Shown piece by piece: positions 32,001 to 41,223 of a stretch of 64,000 nt of DNA. Origin of the DNA: Idiomarina rhizosphaerae (lineage in GTDB: Bacteria; Pseudomonadota; Gammaproteobacteria; Enterobacterales; Alteromonadaceae); assembly GCF_024159085.1 (NCBI RefSeq), contig NZ_JAMZDE010000008.1, forward strand, positions 62,001 to 126,000. Reading direction: 5' to 3'. The stretch's first letter is position 1; each line of letters begins with the position of its first letter. A model generated the notes under the pieces. The model saw nothing but the letters and a program-made list of their open reading frames with translations. It searched no databases and was not told the origin of the DNA. The translations under genes were made by a program, and so were the position numbers.

Positions 32001-32077
32001 CTTCTTACCTGCTCAATAAAGTGCCGGTAGTCATCTGGTAACGCATTCTCAGCAGCAATCTCAGGTAATACAGTCAT
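29048..32077 (-). CDS. ydiJ: FAD-linked oxidase with Fe-S domain, D-2-hydroxyglutarate dehydrogenase YdiJ
   Basis: 1009 residues, close to E. coli YdiJ. The N-terminal half is a PCMH-type FAD-binding domain (QFSPRGGGTGTNGQS near residues 104-118) with the GlcD-like C-terminal part; then an iron-sulfur segment with CLACKACTNQCPVSVDVP near 665-682 and a C-terminal Cys-rich domain ending NVGCCGMAGTFGHE. It oxidises D-2-hydroxyglutarate to 2-oxoglutarate, feeding electrons onward. It starts 2 bases after the ppsA stop, so the two form an operon. Lactate or other 2-hydroxy acids are alternative substrates. Confidence 0.9.
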   Translation of the reverse strand: MTVLPEIAAENALPDDYRHFIEQVRSSEFAGEIDVSYSGRLIAATDNSVYQNLPQAVLYPLNQADLVLLMKLAGQESNSSVQFSPRGGGTGTNGQSLTSGIVVDLSRHMNKVLEVNPKEGWVRVQAGVVKDQLNDILRPHGYFFSPDLSTSNRATLGGMINTDASGQGSLVYGKTSDHILGLKTVLLDGSVLDSGSVSLEQAETVARRDNRIARIYRQVIDTCVGEAESIRDKFPPLNRFLTGYDLKHAYNAEQQKIDVSRIIAGSEGTLGFVSEARLNITPIPKHRVLVNVKYSNFQAALENSPFLVDAKATSVETVDSTVLNLARQDIIWKSVEPLLSDVEGQRMDGINMVEFTGLNQEEIDSKVNSLTQRLDKLIKSKDSKGVIGYQVCDDLPSIQLIYAMRKKSVGLLGATKGRRKPVAFAEDTAVPPEKLADFINEFRALLDANGLHYGMFGHADAGVLHVRPALDLCEPEDEVMLRQISDKVAELTQKYGGLMWGEHGKGYRSEYVPAFFGEHLYTELRKIKASFDPFNQLNPGKICTPFNTDAELVSVDAVKRGFFDRQIPVATRDSYKNAMDCNGNGLCFNYDPKSAMCPSYKVTRDRRYSPKGRAGLLREWLRLTHNAGYNAAEKPESLGFAKRQLNRFTGKNDFSHEVKESMDKCLACKACTNQCPVSVDVPTFRARFYDHYYSKYARPLKDYLVKGIEKTAPIASKFPRLSNVLINNPLSRFVLKYGIGYVDTPLFSTPNLRTAWRRNGLIELTTEQIMSLTEDEKSKAVVIAQDPFTTFYEADLVLKLGLLIKKLGYTPVLLPFIGHGKAQHVKGFISDFEKTAEKVTEQLKPVSDANIPLIGPDSSTALIFRDEYRKASDGQLPEVNVMTVVEWLNTLNFDDISSFSTSRYGLMLHCTEQSFVPESAKQWQALFQSLGLKLNIVNVGCCGMAGTFGHEKQNQEDSRGLYQMGWQQAVQEYGASGILVTGFSCRSQIKRIEKKRVRHPLEIILQSLS

Positions 32078-32079
32078 AC

Positions 32080-34446
32080 TTACAGATTTTCCGCCAGATA
32101 CATCCAGGTCTCAATAACAGTGTCCGGGTTCAGCGATACCGAATCAATGCCCTGATCAACCAACCAGGCTGCAAAGTCAGGATGATCCGACGGTCCCTGA
32201 CCACAAATGCCAACGTACTTGCCGCGTTTCTTCGCCGTTTGAATGGCCATGGCTAGCAGTTTCTTCACAGCTTCGTCACGTTCGTCAAATAAGTGCGCGA
32301 TAACGCCGGAATCACGATCCAGGCCTAAAGTTAACTGGGTTAAATCGTTAGACCCAATAGAAAAACCGTCGAAGATATCGAGGAATTCGTCAGCCAGCAG
32401 AGCATTAGAAGGCAGCTCACACATCATAATAACGCGTAAACCATTTTCGCCCTGAACCAGTCCCTGCTCGGCCAGAAGTTCAATAACCTTACGGCCTTCT
32501 TCAAGAGTTCTGACAAACGGGATCATGATTTCGATATTGGTCAGACCCATATCGTTACGAACGCGTTTAATAGCTTCACACTCTAGTGCAAAGCAGTCAC
32601 GGAATTCTTCAGAGATATAACGTGAAGCGCCACGAAAACCCAACATTGGGTTTTCTTCGCCAGGTTCATACTGCTTTCCGCCAATAAGGTTGGCGTATTC
32701 GTTCGACTTAAAGTCAGACATACGCACAATCACGCGTTCTGGTGAGAATGCGGCTCCTAAGGTAGAAATACCTTCGGCTAAACGCGCTACGTAGTATTCA
32801 CGTGGGCTACTGTAACCAGCCATCATACTATCAATTGTTTTTTTCAGCTCATCGCTTTGCTGGTCGTAATTAAGCAAGGCTTTAGGGTGAACACCTATCA
32901 TGCGGTTAATAATAAACTCGAGGCGAGCCAGGCCAATACCAGCATGAGGCAAGCCGGCAAAATCGAAGGCTCTGTCCGGGTTCCCCACGTTCATCATAAT
33001 TTTTAATGGCAGATCCGGCATGGCATCAATTTGTGATTCGGTAATATCAAAGTCCAGTTCGCCCTGGTAGATATAACCCGTGTCGCCTTCGGCACAAGAA
33101 ACCGTAACGGCCTGACCATTACTGATATGGTCAGTTGCGTCACCGCAACCAACAACCGCCGGAATGCCCAGTTCGCGTGCAATAATCGCTGCGTGGCAAG
33201 TACGACCACCACGGTTAGTCACAATGGCCGCCGCTCGTTTCATAATGGGTTCCCAGTCAGGGTCGGTCATATCAGTAACTAATACATCGCCCGGCTGCAC
33301 TTTATCCATTTCGCTAATGTCATTCAGAACACGAGCAACACCTCGACCAATACGCTGGCCAATAGCGCGACCTGTGCAGACAACGTCACTTTTTGCTTTT
33401 AACGCAAAACGCTCAATGGCTTGCCCTTTTTGGTTTGACTGAACTGTTTCCGGGCGCGCCTGAACAATATACAGCTTGCCGTCGACGCCATCTTTTGCCC
33501 ACTCAATGTCCATTGGGCGACCATAATGCTCTTCAATGATCAGAGCTTGCTTCGCCAGTGTTTCGACTTCCTCGTCGGTTACCGAGAAGGTCAGGCTCTT
33601 CGACTTTTCTATATCTTCAATTAGTGTCTGTTTTCCATGCTCTCTGTCGTCAGAGAAAATCATCTGGATTTTTTTGCTGCCCAGCGTTCTGCGCAGTACT
33701 GAAGGACGCCCTGCTTTTAACGTTGGCTTATGTACGTAGAACTCGTCAGGGTTAACCGCGCCCTGCACGACCATCTCGCCTAAACCGTAAGACGATGTAA
33801 TGAAAACCACATCATCAAAGCCTGACTCTGTGTCAATGCTGAACATTACCCCGGACGAGGCAATGTCACTGCGCACCATGCGCTGTATACCAGCCGACAA
33901 CGCAACACCGCGGTGGTCGTAGCCCTGGTGAACGCGATAGGAAATAGCACGGTCGTTAAATAGCGAAGCGAATACGTGCTTGATGGCTTCCATTACATGG
34001 GACAAACCACGTACATTCAGGAAGGTTTCCTGCTGGCCGGCAAATGAAGCATCTGGCATATCTTCTGCCGTCGCAGAACTGCGTACGGCAAAGCTAAATT
34101 CGTCGTTGTTCTCACTTAACTCAGCAAAAGCGTCTTTAATAGCCGCTTCAAATTCCGGCTGAAAAGGCGTATCGATAATCCATTGGCGGATTTCTTTGCC
34201 AGCCTGAGCCAAGGCTTGCACGTCGTCAACATCAAGCGTGTCGAGCAAATCGTGAATACGATCGTTTAAACCACTTTGCTCCAGAAACTGGTTATAGGCA
34301 TCAGCCGTTGTTGCAAAACCACCGGGCACTTCAACTCCTGCTCCGGCTAAGTTACTGATCATCTCACCCAGCGAGGCATTTTTGCCTCCTACTCGGTTTA
34401 CGTCCTGCATTCCCAGATGTTGGTACCAAACTACGTATTCTTGCAC
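32080..34446 (-). CDS. ppsA: phosphoenolpyruvate synthase
   Basis: 788 residues. The N-terminal ATP-binding domain has [11 protein letters not shown] near residues 20-30, the swivelling domain has the phosphorylated His in [21 protein letters not shown] (near 419), and the C-terminal PEP domain has the catalytic Cys in [15 protein letters not shown]. It makes PEP from pyruvate and ATP for gluconeogenesis, which suits an organism living on amino acids. Its regulator ppsR is divergent 107 bases away. Confidence 0.97.
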   Translation of the reverse strand: MQEYVVWYQHLGMQDVNRVGGKNASLGEMISNLAGAGVEVPGGFATTADAYNQFLEQSGLNDRIHDLLDTLDVDDVQALAQAGKEIRQWIIDTPFQPEFEAAIKDAFAELSENNDEFSFAVRSSATAEDMPDASFAGQQETFLNVRGLSHVMEAIKHVFASLFNDRAISYRVHQGYDHRGVALSAGIQRMVRSDIASSGVMFSIDTESGFDDVVFITSSYGLGEMVVQGAVNPDEFYVHKPTLKAGRPSVLRRTLGSKKIQMIFSDDREHGKQTLIEDIEKSKSLTFSVTDEEVETLAKQALIIEEHYGRPMDIEWAKDGVDGKLYIVQARPETVQSNQKGQAIERFALKAKSDVVCTGRAIGQRIGRGVARVLNDISEMDKVQPGDVLVTDMTDPDWEPIMKRAAAIVTNRGGRTCHAAIIARELGIPAVVGCGDATDHISNGQAVTVSCAEGDTGYIYQGELDFDITESQIDAMPDLPLKIMMNVGNPDRAFDFAGLPHAGIGLARLEFIINRMIGVHPKALLNYDQQSDELKKTIDSMMAGYSSPREYYVARLAEGISTLGAAFSPERVIVRMSDFKSNEYANLIGGKQYEPGEENPMLGFRGASRYISEEFRDCFALECEAIKRVRNDMGLTNIEIMIPFVRTLEEGRKVIELLAEQGLVQGENGLRVIMMCELPSNALLADEFLDIFDGFSIGSNDLTQLTLGLDRDSGVIAHLFDERDEAVKKLLAMAIQTAKKRGKYVGICGQGPSDHPDFAAWLVDQGIDSVSLNPDTVIETWMYLAENL

Positions 34447-34553
34447 GTCACAATCCTTAATTGATTTTTCGGCATGGAAGTGGCATCTATTTTACACGCT
34501 GTGGCCCAACAAGTTAATATCGAACCTACAATCGCTTAAAAAGAGATTAGCCA

Positions 34554-35363
34554 GTGCGCTATGCATTTTACATTTCAGACGGTACAGCATTAACCGCCGA
34601 GGCCTTTGGCCACGCGCTTTTGTCCATGTTTCCGGTCAATTTTGAACACAAGACATTGCCTTTTATCGATAGTCAGGAAAAAGCAAATGAAGTGTGTAAA
34701 ACAATAAAAAAAGCCGTTTCCGACAGTGGTGAGCCGCCTTTAATCTTCCATACTTTCGTTAACGAGAAGCTAAAAGCAAAAATTACCAACTGTGGAGGCA
34801 TCTGCTACGACTTTTTAGACCACTTTGTTGCGCCGGTGGAAAAAGAGCTCGGCGTTAAAGCGGAACCGAAAACACATCGTACCCATGGTGTACATAAAAA
34901 CTACAATTTCAGAATAGATGCCATTAATTACGCGCTGGATAACGACGATGGCAAACGCTTAAACCAACTGGATAAAGCTGACCTGATTTTAATTGGGGTG
35001 TCGCGTACAGGGAAAACACCGACCAGCTTATACCTGGCCATGCAATACGGAATTAAGGTTGCAAACTACCCTTTAACTGACGATGACGACTTTGAACGAC
35101 TGCAATTGCCTAAAGAACTTAAGCAGTATCGTCATAAGCTGTTTGGCCTGACCTTGTCGTCACAGCGTTTACATGAAATTAGAAGTCAGAGACGGGAAGG
35201 CAGTCAGTACGCCTCTATGGCGCAGTGTCGATTTGAGCTCGCCGAAGTTGAAAGGCTCTACAGCCGGGAGGCCGTACCTTTTATCAACTCCACTCATTAT
35301 TCGGTAGAAGAGATAGCCGCAAAAATTCTGGCTAAAACAAACTTAGAGCGGCACCGTTATTAA
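34554..35363 (+). CDS. ppsR: PEP synthase regulatory kinase/pyrophosphorylase (DUF299)
   Basis: 269 residues from a GTG start at 34554, preceded by AGAG. The N-terminal [17 protein letters not shown] stretch and the P-loop-like [16 protein letters not shown] near residues 148-163 define the family. It switches PpsA off and on by ADP-dependent phosphorylation and Pi-dependent dephosphorylation of a threonine near the catalytic His. Divergent from its target gene, as is usual. Confidence 0.95.
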   Translation: MRYAFYISDGTALTAEAFGHALLSMFPVNFEHKTLPFIDSQEKANEVCKTIKKAVSDSGEPPLIFHTFVNEKLKAKITNCGGICYDFLDHFVAPVEKELGVKAEPKTHRTHGVHKNYNFRIDAINYALDNDDGKRLNQLDKADLILIGVSRTGKTPTSLYLAMQYGIKVANYPLTDDDDFERLQLPKELKQYRHKLFGLTLSSQRLHEIRSQRREGSQYASMAQCRFELAEVERLYSREAVPFINSTHYSVEEIAAKILAKTNLERHRY

Positions 35364-35373
35364 TGCCGCTCTA
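35344..35373 (+). terminator. stem-loop over the ppsR stop codon
   Basis: TAGAGCGGCA (35344-35353) pairs fully with TGCCGCTCTA (35364-35373) around a 10-base loop that holds the TAA. No T run follows directly, so termination is uncertain. Confidence 0.5.
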
Positions 35374-35393
35374 GCATTCTTAAAAGCTACACT

Positions 35394-36191
35394 TTATTTA
35401 GCGTTGGTGCTTTCAAAAATTTTGTCCGCCGACGCTGCAACAAAGCCGGTATACAGTTTGCCGTCTTCAATCTCGTAGCGCTTAGCAAACTCGTAGAAGC
35501 AACTGGGGATCTCGACAGTCTTATCAGAAAACTCAACCGGATGACGGTCAGCCATAGTTGATGATTGTTCCAGATAAACCTCCGGAGAACCTTTGATTTC
35601 ACCGCCAGACGCATTCAGTTTGAAGCCATTGTCTTTTAACTTCTGGTTTACCTGCTCAAGCGTTTTATAGCCCGGTAACTGGTTAACGCTCACCGTAAAG
35701 TGGTTAGCGCAATAGCCAAATGCAGCCATCCACGCAGCATACTCACTTTCTTCCAGCAGTGACTGGTAATCGGCATAACTGACTTTCCAGTGCGTACCCG
35801 AATAAAGAAAGTCCGACTTTTTGGTGTCTTCAACCGAAACCTGAGCCACCATATCTTTGACTTTGCTCTGCAGTTCATCAGAAAATTCAGCAGTCATTAG
35901 TTCGCTGATGAATACTTTTGGTAACTCAGGATCTTCATGTTCAAAATGTTTTGCGCGCAGTTTTTTCGCTTCAAAGTGGTAGTCACCACCCTCTTTGTAA
36001 CCTAAGTCCAGAAAATGTTGTGCCAGTACTTCCAGACCAACCGGACTGATATCAAAGGTACGAAAAGCTACGTGATCGTTAACGATCGGATGCCCTTCGC
36101 CTAAGATTTGATGCACTCTCTTTGCGGAAGGCGTACGCGATAAATAATCTTGCCACAAGTTTTCAAATAACACTTCTACCTGTTGCGACAT
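35394..36191 (-). CDS. DUF1338 family protein (2-oxoadipate dioxygenase/decarboxylase-like)
   Basis: 265 residues. The NDHVAFRTFD motif (His40 and Arg44) has the same H-x3-R spacing as the metal and substrate residues of HglS/YdcJ, which converts 2-oxoadipate to D-2-hydroxyglutarate; a later NHFTVSVN histidine and a CFYEFAKRYE glutamate could complete the iron site. It is much shorter than HglS (about 460), so it belongs to the short branch of the family and its substrate is uncertain. It lies 40 bases downstream of the DAHP synthase gene on the same strand. Confidence 0.75.
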   Translation of the reverse strand: MSQQVEVLFENLWQDYLSRTPSAKRVHQILGEGHPIVNDHVAFRTFDISPVGLEVLAQHFLDLGYKEGGDYHFEAKKLRAKHFEHEDPELPKVFISELMTAEFSDELQSKVKDMVAQVSVEDTKKSDFLYSGTHWKVSYADYQSLLEESEYAAWMAAFGYCANHFTVSVNQLPGYKTLEQVNQKLKDNGFKLNASGGEIKGSPEVYLEQSSTMADRHPVEFSDKTVEIPSCFYEFAKRYEIEDGKLYTGFVAASADKIFESTNAK

Positions 36192-36231
36192 ATAAAAATA
36201 TACCTCTTAAATATCCGGTTAAAGGGGATGA

Positions 36232-37590
36232 TCAACCCGCGCCGTTGCGGGCTGCTTTTAATGATTCTGCAACTAAAAACGCCAATTCTAGCACTTGATC
36301 GGCGTTCAGTCGTGGATCGCATTGAGTGCGATAACGACTGGACAAATCTGCTTCACTTATACGGTAGGCACCGCCGGTACATTCTGTAACATCTTCACCG
36401 GTCATTTCCAGATGGATACCCCCTGGGTAAGTGCCTTCAGCTTGATGAATCGCAAAGAAATGCCTCAACTCTTTATGTATGGCGTCAAAATTCCGGGTTT
36501 TCAAGCCATTATCAGCCTTAATCGTATTGCCATGCATCGGGTCGCTCGACCAGACCACATTGCGACCTTCCTGTTTCACACGACGCACCAATTCAGGCAA
36601 TTTATTCGCAAGATTGTCTGCACCCATACGAGTAATAAGCGTTAAACGACCAGGTTCGTTGTCAGGGTTCAGTGCATCAATTAATTGAATGAGCTCGTCG
36701 CCTGGCATAGTTGGACCTACTTTTACCCCAACGGGGTTATGAATGCCGCGCATAAACTCGACATGAGCCTGGTCCAACTTACGAGTGCGCTCTCCAATCC
36801 AGACCATATGTGCAGAACAGTCATACGGTAAGCCGGTTAATGTGTCGGTACGAGTCAATGCCTGTTCATAAGGCAATAACAGAGCTTCATGCGAGGTAAA
36901 TAACGAGGTCTCGTGAATAGCGGCGTTATTTTCCGAGTTAATCCCCAACACTTCCATAAAGCGCAGCGCTGACTGAATTTCTTCGGCTATTTTCTGGTAA
37001 CGCTCTTTTAACGGATTTGAAGCTATAAAGCTTAAGTTCCACTTATGCACTTTGTGTAAGTTTGCCAGACCGCCCTGCGCAAACGCTCGCAACAAGTTCA
37101 TGGTCGCTGCGGAGTGATGATAAGCCTTAATCATACGTTCGGGGTCAGGTTGACGAGCCATTTCATCAAATTCTGAACCATTAATGATGTCACCACGATA
37201 ACTGGGCAGACTGAGGTCTCCGATGGTTTCAAAGTCACTGGAGCGCGGCTTCGCATACTGCCCTGCCATGCGTGCGACTTTTGTTACCGGACATGAGCCT
37301 GCAAACGTCATGACAATGGCCATTTGCAGAATGACCTTAAAAGTGTCACGAATTTTCGGTGCATTAAAGTCACTAAAGGATTCAGCACAATCGCCGCCCT
37401 GCAGCAGGAAACCCTCTCCTACACAGACATTCTTTAACTGGTTTCTTAATGCTCGTATCTCTTCTGCGAACACCAGAGGCGGGAACTGACTCAGTTGCTG
37501 TTCTACAGCCTGCAACTGCGACGGATCTGAATACTTCGGTTGTTGTTCTATTGGCTTATCGCGCCAACTGCGCGCACTCCATTGGGCCAT
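36232..37590 (-). CDS. class II 3-deoxy-7-phosphoheptulonate (DAHP) synthase
   Basis: 452 residues of the plant-like class II type: [17 protein letters not shown] at the N-terminus, GGDCAESF near residues 64-71 (metal-binding Cys), [14 protein letters not shown] near 269, VKVGPTM near 293 and [10 protein letters not shown] near 348. It condenses PEP and erythrose 4-phosphate, the first step to aromatic amino acids. The sequence before the htpX-side neighbour shows no attenuator I could recognise. Class II enzymes are less common in gammaproteobacteria than the AroFGH class. Confidence 0.95.
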   Translation of the reverse strand: MAQWSARSWRDKPIEQQPKYSDPSQLQAVEQQLSQFPPLVFAEEIRALRNQLKNVCVGEGFLLQGGDCAESFSDFNAPKIRDTFKVILQMAIVMTFAGSCPVTKVARMAGQYAKPRSSDFETIGDLSLPSYRGDIINGSEFDEMARQPDPERMIKAYHHSAATMNLLRAFAQGGLANLHKVHKWNLSFIASNPLKERYQKIAEEIQSALRFMEVLGINSENNAAIHETSLFTSHEALLLPYEQALTRTDTLTGLPYDCSAHMVWIGERTRKLDQAHVEFMRGIHNPVGVKVGPTMPGDELIQLIDALNPDNEPGRLTLITRMGADNLANKLPELVRRVKQEGRNVVWSSDPMHGNTIKADNGLKTRNFDAIHKELRHFFAIHQAEGTYPGGIHLEMTGEDVTECTGGAYRISEADLSSRYRTQCDPRLNADQVLELAFLVAESLKAARNGAG

Positions 37591-37662
37591 AACAAAAATT
37601 TATCCGCTTTATCGGTGAGTAAGAGTTAAGAATGTACCTCTGTATCCCTTGAAAAGCAACGA

Positions 37663-38526
37663 CTAACGCCGTTGCTCAAGAGCATGAATTCGTTCATCTA
37701 AAGGCGGGTGACTCATAAACAACTTAGACATAGTTGAGCGCTTTCCTTTAATACCAAACGCCAGCATAGTGCCATCAAGTTCAGACTCTTTGCCCTGCTG
37801 TAAGCGGCGTAAAGCAGCAATCATTTTTTGTTTACCGACTAAATCAGCAGACCCGGCATCCGCTCTGAATTCCCGCTGACGAGAGAACCACATAACAATG
37901 GTGCTGGCTAACACGCCAAATACGATTTCCAGCAACATTACGACACCATAATAAGCGAATCCGCCGCCCCGCTGATTATCACCGCCCCGCATTATCGCGC
38001 TGGCAATGATCCGTGCAAAAAACATCACAAAAGTATTTATCACACCCTGGATTAGCGTCAGTGTCACCATATCGCCATTAGCAATGTGACTAATTTCATG
38101 TGCAAGAACCGCCTCAACTTCATCGGCATTCATGCTTTGCAGTAGCCCGGTACTGACCGCAACCAATGAAGCATTTTTACTGCGACCGGTAGCAAAGGCG
38201 TTAGGCTCCGGCGACTGATAAACCGCGACCTGAGGCATAGGCAACCCTGCTTTTTGCGCCTGTTGCTGAACGGTGCGTAACAACCATTCTTCAGATTGGT
38301 TCTGCGGTTTTTCTATAACTCTGGCCCCGGTTGACCGAATAGCCATCCAGCGTGATATCCAGAGCGATACAAACGCACCACCAAAACCAAACAGCGCACA
38401 GAACACCAGTAAACCCACTGACCCTTGTGCATCAATGCCGGTTACCGCCATCACAATATTAAAGACCACGCTAACAACCAGCAAAATAGCCATGTTAGTC
38501 GCTAAAAACAGCAAAATTCTCTTCAT
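37663..38526 (-). CDS. htpX: membrane zinc metalloprotease HtpX
   Basis: 287 residues. Two N-terminal membrane helices (about 5-27 and 38-58), the zinc site HEISH near residues 142-146 in [13 protein letters not shown], two further helices near 155-215 and the third ligand Glu in [12 protein letters not shown]. It degrades damaged membrane proteins together with FtsH, usually under envelope-stress control. C-terminal [12 protein letters not shown] is the family ending. Confidence 0.96.
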   Translation of the reverse strand: MKRILLFLATNMAILLVVSVVFNIVMAVTGIDAQGSVGLLVFCALFGFGGAFVSLWISRWMAIRSTGARVIEKPQNQSEEWLLRTVQQQAQKAGLPMPQVAVYQSPEPNAFATGRSKNASLVAVSTGLLQSMNADEVEAVLAHEISHIANGDMVTLTLIQGVINTFVMFFARIIASAIMRGGDNQRGGGFAYYGVVMLLEIVFGVLASTIVMWFSRQREFRADAGSADLVGKQKMIAALRRLQQGKESELDGTMLAFGIKGKRSTMSKLFMSHPPLDERIHALEQRR

Positions 38527-38589
38527 TGCTCGTACTCCGGGGAACTTAATCTGCTAAGTTATGTGGGGGTATTTGGTCGTATTTCAATC

Positions 38590-39258
38590 TTACTTATGGA
38601 AATAAATGTTCAAATCTTTTTCTTCCCAACCTGGCGTGTAAGGAATATTAGCGAGCTCTTTCTCGCCCAGCAACTCGCGTAACGACACAAGATTCTCGGC
38701 CTGTCGCGGCATAGGTTCCGGCCCGGTTTGCACGGCTATCCAACCTGCAACCTCGCAACCTTCCTGTTTTATTGATTTCAGGCTGAGCAACGCATGGTTC
38801 AGGCAACCCAGTTTTAATCCAACCACCAGCACAACTTTCGCATTAATGTTTTTTACAACCTGTGGCATACGTAACCCCGGAGCCAGAGGTAACTGCCAGC
38901 CACCGGCACCTTCTATCACTAAACTGTCTATTGACTGCTCATGAAACCAGTCCACCGCTTTCAACAAGCGTTGTTTGTCTATGACCACGCCACTGTCTGC
39001 TGCCGCAATATGAGGCGCAATTGCGGCTTCAAAGGTATAGGGATTAACTCTCTCGTAATCAAAGGAAGTATTAGATTGACGCATTAAATTCAGAGCATCT
39101 TCATTCATCAACTGACCATTTTGCCAATAACAACCGGATGCCACTGGCTTCATAACCGCAACTTGTTGCGACTGCTTCACTAGATATTGAATAAAGGCAC
39201 ATGCCGCAACGGTTTTTCCTGCATCAGTGTCTGTTCCGGTAATAAAATAAGTGTTCAT
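38590..39258 (-). CDS. bioD: dethiobiotin synthetase
   Basis: 222 residues. P-loop FITGTDTDAGKTVAAC near residues 4-19, KPVASGC near 40 and EGAGGWQLPL near 115-124. It closes the ureido ring of dethiobiotin from DAPA, CO2 and ATP. Last gene of the bioBFCD run, 18 bases after bioC. Confidence 0.95.
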   Translation of the reverse strand: MNTYFITGTDTDAGKTVAACAFIQYLVKQSQQVAVMKPVASGCYWQNGQLMNEDALNLMRQSNTSFDYERVNPYTFEAAIAPHIAAADSGVVIDKQRLLKAVDWFHEQSIDSLVIEGAGGWQLPLAPGLRMPQVVKNINAKVVLVVGLKLGCLNHALLSLKSIKQEGCEVAGWIAVQTGPEPMPRQAENLVSLRELLGEKELANIPYTPGWEEKDLNIYFHK

Positions 39259-39276
39259 ATCAACTTAAACTCAATG

Positions 39277-40044
39277 CTACTTAACTAATTTAATATTAAG
39301 AACTGACCATTCAAGTGGCAATCCCTGTAAGGTTCGATGATTCTCAAACGCATTTTCCAGTTGCTGTAGGCGGTTGCGCGTCATCAGTCCGGCGTTATCA
39401 GTTCGCCTCACATAGTTGGCACCAACCCCCTTAATACTGCCTATAAGTTCACGGACATTGGCAAAGTATTGAGTGTGTTCTTCTAACACGAATTCTGAGC
39501 GATGCCAGTTAACTGAACCGATTGCTCTCTGCACCCTCTCTGCGGACTTAAAGCGATGTGTGTGTTGCAAGTCATCCACTGCATTCCAGCTTTTTATGAA
39601 AGAATTGAAAGTGCCCTCGACAACAGTATTAATGGTTACAATTCCGCCTGGCTTTAAAACGCGATGAGCTTCCCTCATCGCTTGTTGTAACTTATCGACC
39701 CACTGCAAAGACAAATTAGCGAAAAGCCAGTCGACCGAATTGTCAGCTACAGGCAAAGCTTCCCATTCACCATTAAGCCAGCTCAGTTCAGGATAGTCAG
39801 CGGCAGCTTTAAGCAACATAGCAGGAGCAATATCAACACCAAGATAATGACTCGCACGGCGTAAGAGTTCTGCCGTCGTTGACGCAGGACCACAGCCTAC
39901 ATCCAGTACCTGACTTGCCTCGCGCGGCCCTAAACTTAATAGCCGGTTTGCTGTTAGTCGCTGGATACTCGCGTGCTGGTGATAGTCCTTTGCCGCCTTA
40001 TTGAACTGCCGCGCAACAGCCTGTTGAAAATTCATTGGTTTCAT
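39277..40044 (-). CDS. bioC: malonyl-ACP O-methyltransferase BioC
   Basis: 255 residues, class I SAM methyltransferase: QVLDVGCGPASTTAELL near residues 40-56 binds SAM, and HRVLKPGGIVTINT near 130. It starts pimelate synthesis by masking malonyl-ACP as a methyl ester. No bioH is seen here. The ATG at 40044 sits in the last copy of a 14-bp tandem repeat and overlaps the TGA of a five-codon mini-ORF; an in-frame ATG at 40035 is an alternative start. Confidence 0.93.
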   Translation of the reverse strand: MKPMNFQQAVARQFNKAAKDYHQHASIQRLTANRLLSLGPREASQVLDVGCGPASTTAELLRRASHYLGVDIAPAMLLKAAADYPELSWLNGEWEALPVADNSVDWLFANLSLQWVDKLQQAMREAHRVLKPGGIVTINTVVEGTFNSFIKSWNAVDDLQHTHRFKSAERVQRAIGSVNWHRSEFVLEEHTQYFANVRELIGSIKGVGANYVRRTDNAGLMTRNRLQQLENAFENHRTLQGLPLEWSVLNIKLVK

Positions 40045-40075
40045 AACTTAGATTTCATAACGGGGATTTCATAAC
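40039..40075 (-). repeat. triple 14-bp tandem repeat making two five-codon mini-ORFs between bioF and bioC
   Basis: GTTATGAAA occurs three times on the minus strand, at exact 14-base steps. Each TTATGA holds a stop and a start overlapping as ATGA: bioF stop with mini-ORF MKSPL (40072-40055), its stop with mini-ORF MKSKL (40058-40041), and its stop with the bioC ATG (40044). Confidence 0.85.
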
Positions 40076-41199
40076 TGGCTAAGAACCTCATCTACCCGGC
40101 TCCAGAATTGAGCGAGTTCGGGCGTCGACATTTCCGACGTTAAGCTAAAACGAATACGGGAGCTTCCCGCAGGTACTGTTGGCGGACGAATAACACTGCA
40201 TAAATAGCCATGAGTCTGCAGTTGTGTTGCCATGTTTAGCGCGTCTTCATCGGACTTAAATAACCAGGTTTGTATGGCGGAATCTGAATCAATGGTTTTT
40301 AAACCGCGCTGTTTCAGCTGTTCCCGAAAATACTGGATGCGCTCAGCAAGTCTTCCGCGACGGTCATCGCCTTCTGCGCTGCGTACAATTTCTACAGAAG
40401 CTTTTATTGCAGCGGCCTGAGCTGGCGGCATCGCAGTGGAATAAATGTAATCACGACAAAACTGGATCAGACTTTCAATTTCGTCATCATCGGCACAAAC
40501 AAAGGCTCCGCCGACACCTATGGCTTTCCCAAAAGTTCCGGTTATGACATCAGCAACAGAGGAGTCCACAGCTAATGAACCTCGACCCTCAGCGCCATAC
40601 GCGGCTATTCCATGCGCATCGTCAAGCATAATTTTCAGATCATACTTGTGCTTTAAAGACGCCAGCTGGTTTAAATCACAGGAGTCGCCGTCCATGCTAA
40701 AAACGCCTTCAGTCACAAACCAGTCGCCGGGCGATGCTTTAGCAACCAAAGGCTCTGGTTGGTTATGCGGGTATCGCTTAAAACGCCCTTCGCCGTGCTG
40801 CATACCGTCAATAATTGAGGCATGAACCAATTTGTCGGCAAACAGCTTTTCTTGCTTATCGACTAGGGTTGTCAACACACCATGGTTTGCCGCGAAACCT
40901 GAGTTAAACAGCAAAGCCCTGGGTTTACCCAGCCATTCAGCCAGCAGCTCTTCCAGTTCCCAATGAGCCGCGCTGTAGCCGCTGAGTAAAGGAGAACCGG
41001 TACTGCCAACACCCCAGATATCAATAGCTTGCTTAAATGCACGCTTTATATCCGGGTGCTGGCTTAAGCCGAGATAATCATTGGTACTGAAATCCAATTG
41101 CCAATGAGTGTCGGAGCTACGTACCTTTCGCGAGCGAAACAGCGAAGAGCCTTTACGCTCATTAAGCCGCTGTTGATACCCCAACACGATTTTATCCAC
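40069..41199 (-). CDS. bioF: 8-amino-7-oxononanoate synthase
   Basis: 376 residues, PLP-dependent alpha-oxoamine synthase. DFSTNDYLGLSQHP near residues 35-48, MLDDAHGIAAYG near 190 and the PLP lysine in TGTFGKAIGVGGAF near 225. It joins pimeloyl-ACP and alanine. The start is a GTG at 41199; the 24-base gap after bioB contains AGAGAATAG twice in tandem, with an AGAG next to the start. Its TGA begins the ATGA overlap chain leading to bioC. Confidence 0.95.
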   Translation of the reverse strand: MDKIVLGYQQRLNERKGSSLFRSRKVRSSDTHWQLDFSTNDYLGLSQHPDIKRAFKQAIDIWGVGSTGSPLLSGYSAAHWELEELLAEWLGKPRALLFNSGFAANHGVLTTLVDKQEKLFADKLVHASIIDGMQHGEGRFKRYPHNQPEPLVAKASPGDWFVTEGVFSMDGDSCDLNQLASLKHKYDLKIMLDDAHGIAAYGAEGRGSLAVDSSVADVITGTFGKAIGVGGAFVCADDDEIESLIQFCRDYIYSTAMPPAQAAAIKASVEIVRSAEGDDRRGRLAERIQYFREQLKQRGLKTIDSDSAIQTWLFKSDEDALNMATQLQTHGYLCSVIRPPTVPAGSSRIRFSLTSEMSTPELAQFWSRVDEVLSQL

Positions 41200-41223
41200 T
41201 CTCTATTCTCTGCCTATTCTCTA

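Noticed and set aside
36237-36253. CCCGC/GCGGG inverted repeat near the end of the DAHP synthase gene as terminator
   Set aside because: It lies inside the coding sequence and has no T run after it.
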